In this document: one piece after another, positions 19,662 through 20,152 of the stretch
How positions within the stretch are numbered: the stretch's first letter is position 1
How the letters are laid out: every line of letters starts with the position of its first letter
Source: a virus
Length of the DNA: 20,152 nt
Direction: 5' to 3' (one strand)
Virus record (IMG/VR): IMGVR_UViG_3300021425_000244
Coordinates: 1 to 20,152 of that record
Made by a program: the position numbers and the translations under genes
The notes under the pieces: generated by a model
Seen by the model: only the letters and a program-made list of their open reading frames with translations
Databases searched by the model: none
Told to the model about the DNA's origin: nothing

Positions 19662-19913
19662 TTACGCTACTATAAAGTCTACGATCTGACCATCAGGTTT
19701 ACGTAGTTTGTTTGGATTAGGATTATATGCATACATCTGATTCACTATCTTTAAATCTTCTACTGGTGTATCAGGCGTAATGCGATTAGGCTGCTCAGGT
19801 TTATATTCTTCATTATTCCTACTAGACCTATCTTTATCTGCTTTTTCAAAAACAATATTCTCATGAGTTTGAAAAGGCATACTAGGTAAAGGAAAGTGAG
19901 ATATAAGTGTCAT
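19662..19913 (-). CDS. Hypothetical protein, polar, 83 aa
   Basis: The product is rich in Pro, Asn, Lys and Asp. Pieces visible are SHFPLPSMPFQTHENIVFEK, a charged polar middle (DKDRSSRNNEEYKPEQ) and a C-terminal MYAYNPNPNKLRKPDGQIVD. I see no transmembrane segment or known motif. Its ATG overlaps the stop of the tandem-repeat gene (TAATG). It lies 8 nt before the next gene. I do not recognise it. Confidence 0.6.
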   Translation of the reverse strand: MTLISHFPLPSMPFQTHENIVFEKADKDRSSRNNEEYKPEQPNRITPDTPVEDLKIVNQMYAYNPNPNKLRKPDGQIVDFIVA

Positions 19914-20059
19914 TACTTCTTTTTCTTAGTTGCCATACCACCACGCATCATTTTCTTTTTAGGTGCCATACCGCCCCCACGCATCATAGTTTTCTTTTTA
20001 GCCATACCACCACCACGCATAGGTGTTTTCTTTTTCATTGCTCTAGGTTTCATTGCCAT
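19913..20059 (-). CDS. Lys/Met/Arg/Gly tandem-repeat mini-protein
   Basis: This 48-aa frame contains three imperfect tandem units of the form KKK(T/M)(P/M)MRGG(G)MA, ending in KKKK. The DNA units are about 33-39 nt. The start ATG 20059 has CGGAGA upstream, and its stop TAA overlaps the next ATG. The charge is very high and positive, so nucleic-acid condensation or virion DNA binding is possible. Similar tiny basic repeat proteins occur in marine phages, but I know no function. Confidence 0.65.
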   Translation of the reverse strand: MAMKPRAMKKKTPMRGGGMAKKKTMMRGGGMAPKKKMMRGGMATKKKK

Positions 20060-20151
20060 TGTTTATGTCTCCGTTTTCTTCTATCTAATACAAGTGCTTC
20101 ATACTCATCTCTAGGATACACATTATAATATCCTAACTTCTCTAAACGTAA
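20050..20151 (-). CDS. C-terminal end of an upstream gene, cut by window edge
   Basis: This open frame runs in from the right edge and ends with TGA at 20050, overlapping the repeat gene by 10 nt. The 33 visible residues include LEKLGYYNVYPRDEYEALVL and a basic tail (DRRKRRHKQWQ). It is too short to identify. An internal GTG start at the VYP segment is possible but lacks strong support. Confidence 0.5.
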   Translation of the reverse strand, partial: LRLEKLGYYNVYPRDEYEALVLDRRKRRHKQWQ

Positions 20152-20152
20152 A

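Noticed and set aside
19896-20114. 72-aa hydrophobic plus-strand frame with FFLAIPPPRI repeats
   Set aside because: It is the reverse complement of the Lys/Met/Arg/Gly tandem repeat, so the repeated look is a by-product.
1-20152. CRISPR arrays, tRNA genes and attachment sites
   Set aside because: No regularly spaced repeats, no cloverleaf-like segments and no integrase or tRNA-end duplication were found on reading.

Overview
This window is a stretch of a tailed double-stranded DNA phage (Caudoviricetes) genome, or a prophage remnant of one. It is almost certainly marine. Every gene I can support lies on the minus strand, packed with 1-8 nt overlaps (TAATG, TAGTG, GTGA) and good Shine-Dalgarno sites. 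Read from position 20152 down to 1, the order is: small unknown genes, terminase small subunit, an HTH protein, terminase large subunit, portal, a 62-aa protein, a large multi-module protein, scaffold, major capsid, three fibre-associated small proteins, two long tail fibres, fibre-accessory genes with an HNH endonuclease, small genes, holin and endolysin. I see no integrase, no replication gene, no tRNA and no CRISPR. The host is not identified. A DUF1127 protein, a GTA-type 3TM holin and the resemblance of many small proteins to those of uncultured marine podovirus-like phages fit an alphaproteobacterial marine host, but that is inference.

Region 20152-18117 is an accessory leader to packaging. 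It holds a partial gene, a tiny Lys/Met/Arg/Gly tandem-repeat protein, two hypothetical proteins, a 49-aa DUF1127 protein, a GTGA-coupled putative secreted peptide, a membrane-anchored protein (copy A of a paralogous pair) and TerS. Region 18113-10326 is packaging and head: HTH protein, TerL, portal, small coiled-coil protein, the 868-aa protein and the acidic scaffold. The major capsid gene (9036-10106) looks like its own transcription unit. A near-consensus sigma-70 promoter sits just after the scaffold stop, followed by a structured leader of about 180 nt with a repeat-hairpin-repeat, and a strong hairpin terminator lies just past the capsid stop.

Region 8968-3669 encodes fibre and appendage proteins. 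They include an S74-type fibre with an autocleaving chaperone domain and a second fibre with a different C-terminus; the two share nearly identical DNA cassettes. Region 3615-1 carries fibre-accessory proteins, an HNH nuclease, small coiled-coil and membrane proteins, copy B of the paralogous membrane protein, two short overlapping genes, an EF-hand membrane protein, a 3TM holin, an M15 peptidase endolysin and a partial basic protein.

The points most worth a second look are the membrane-protein paralogues about 16 kb apart, the phage DUF1127 gene with its coupled secreted peptide, the TerS/HTH/TerL start-codon arrangement (one amber codon between the first two, then a 125-nt overlap in +1), the insulated capsid unit, and the recombining fibre cassettes.
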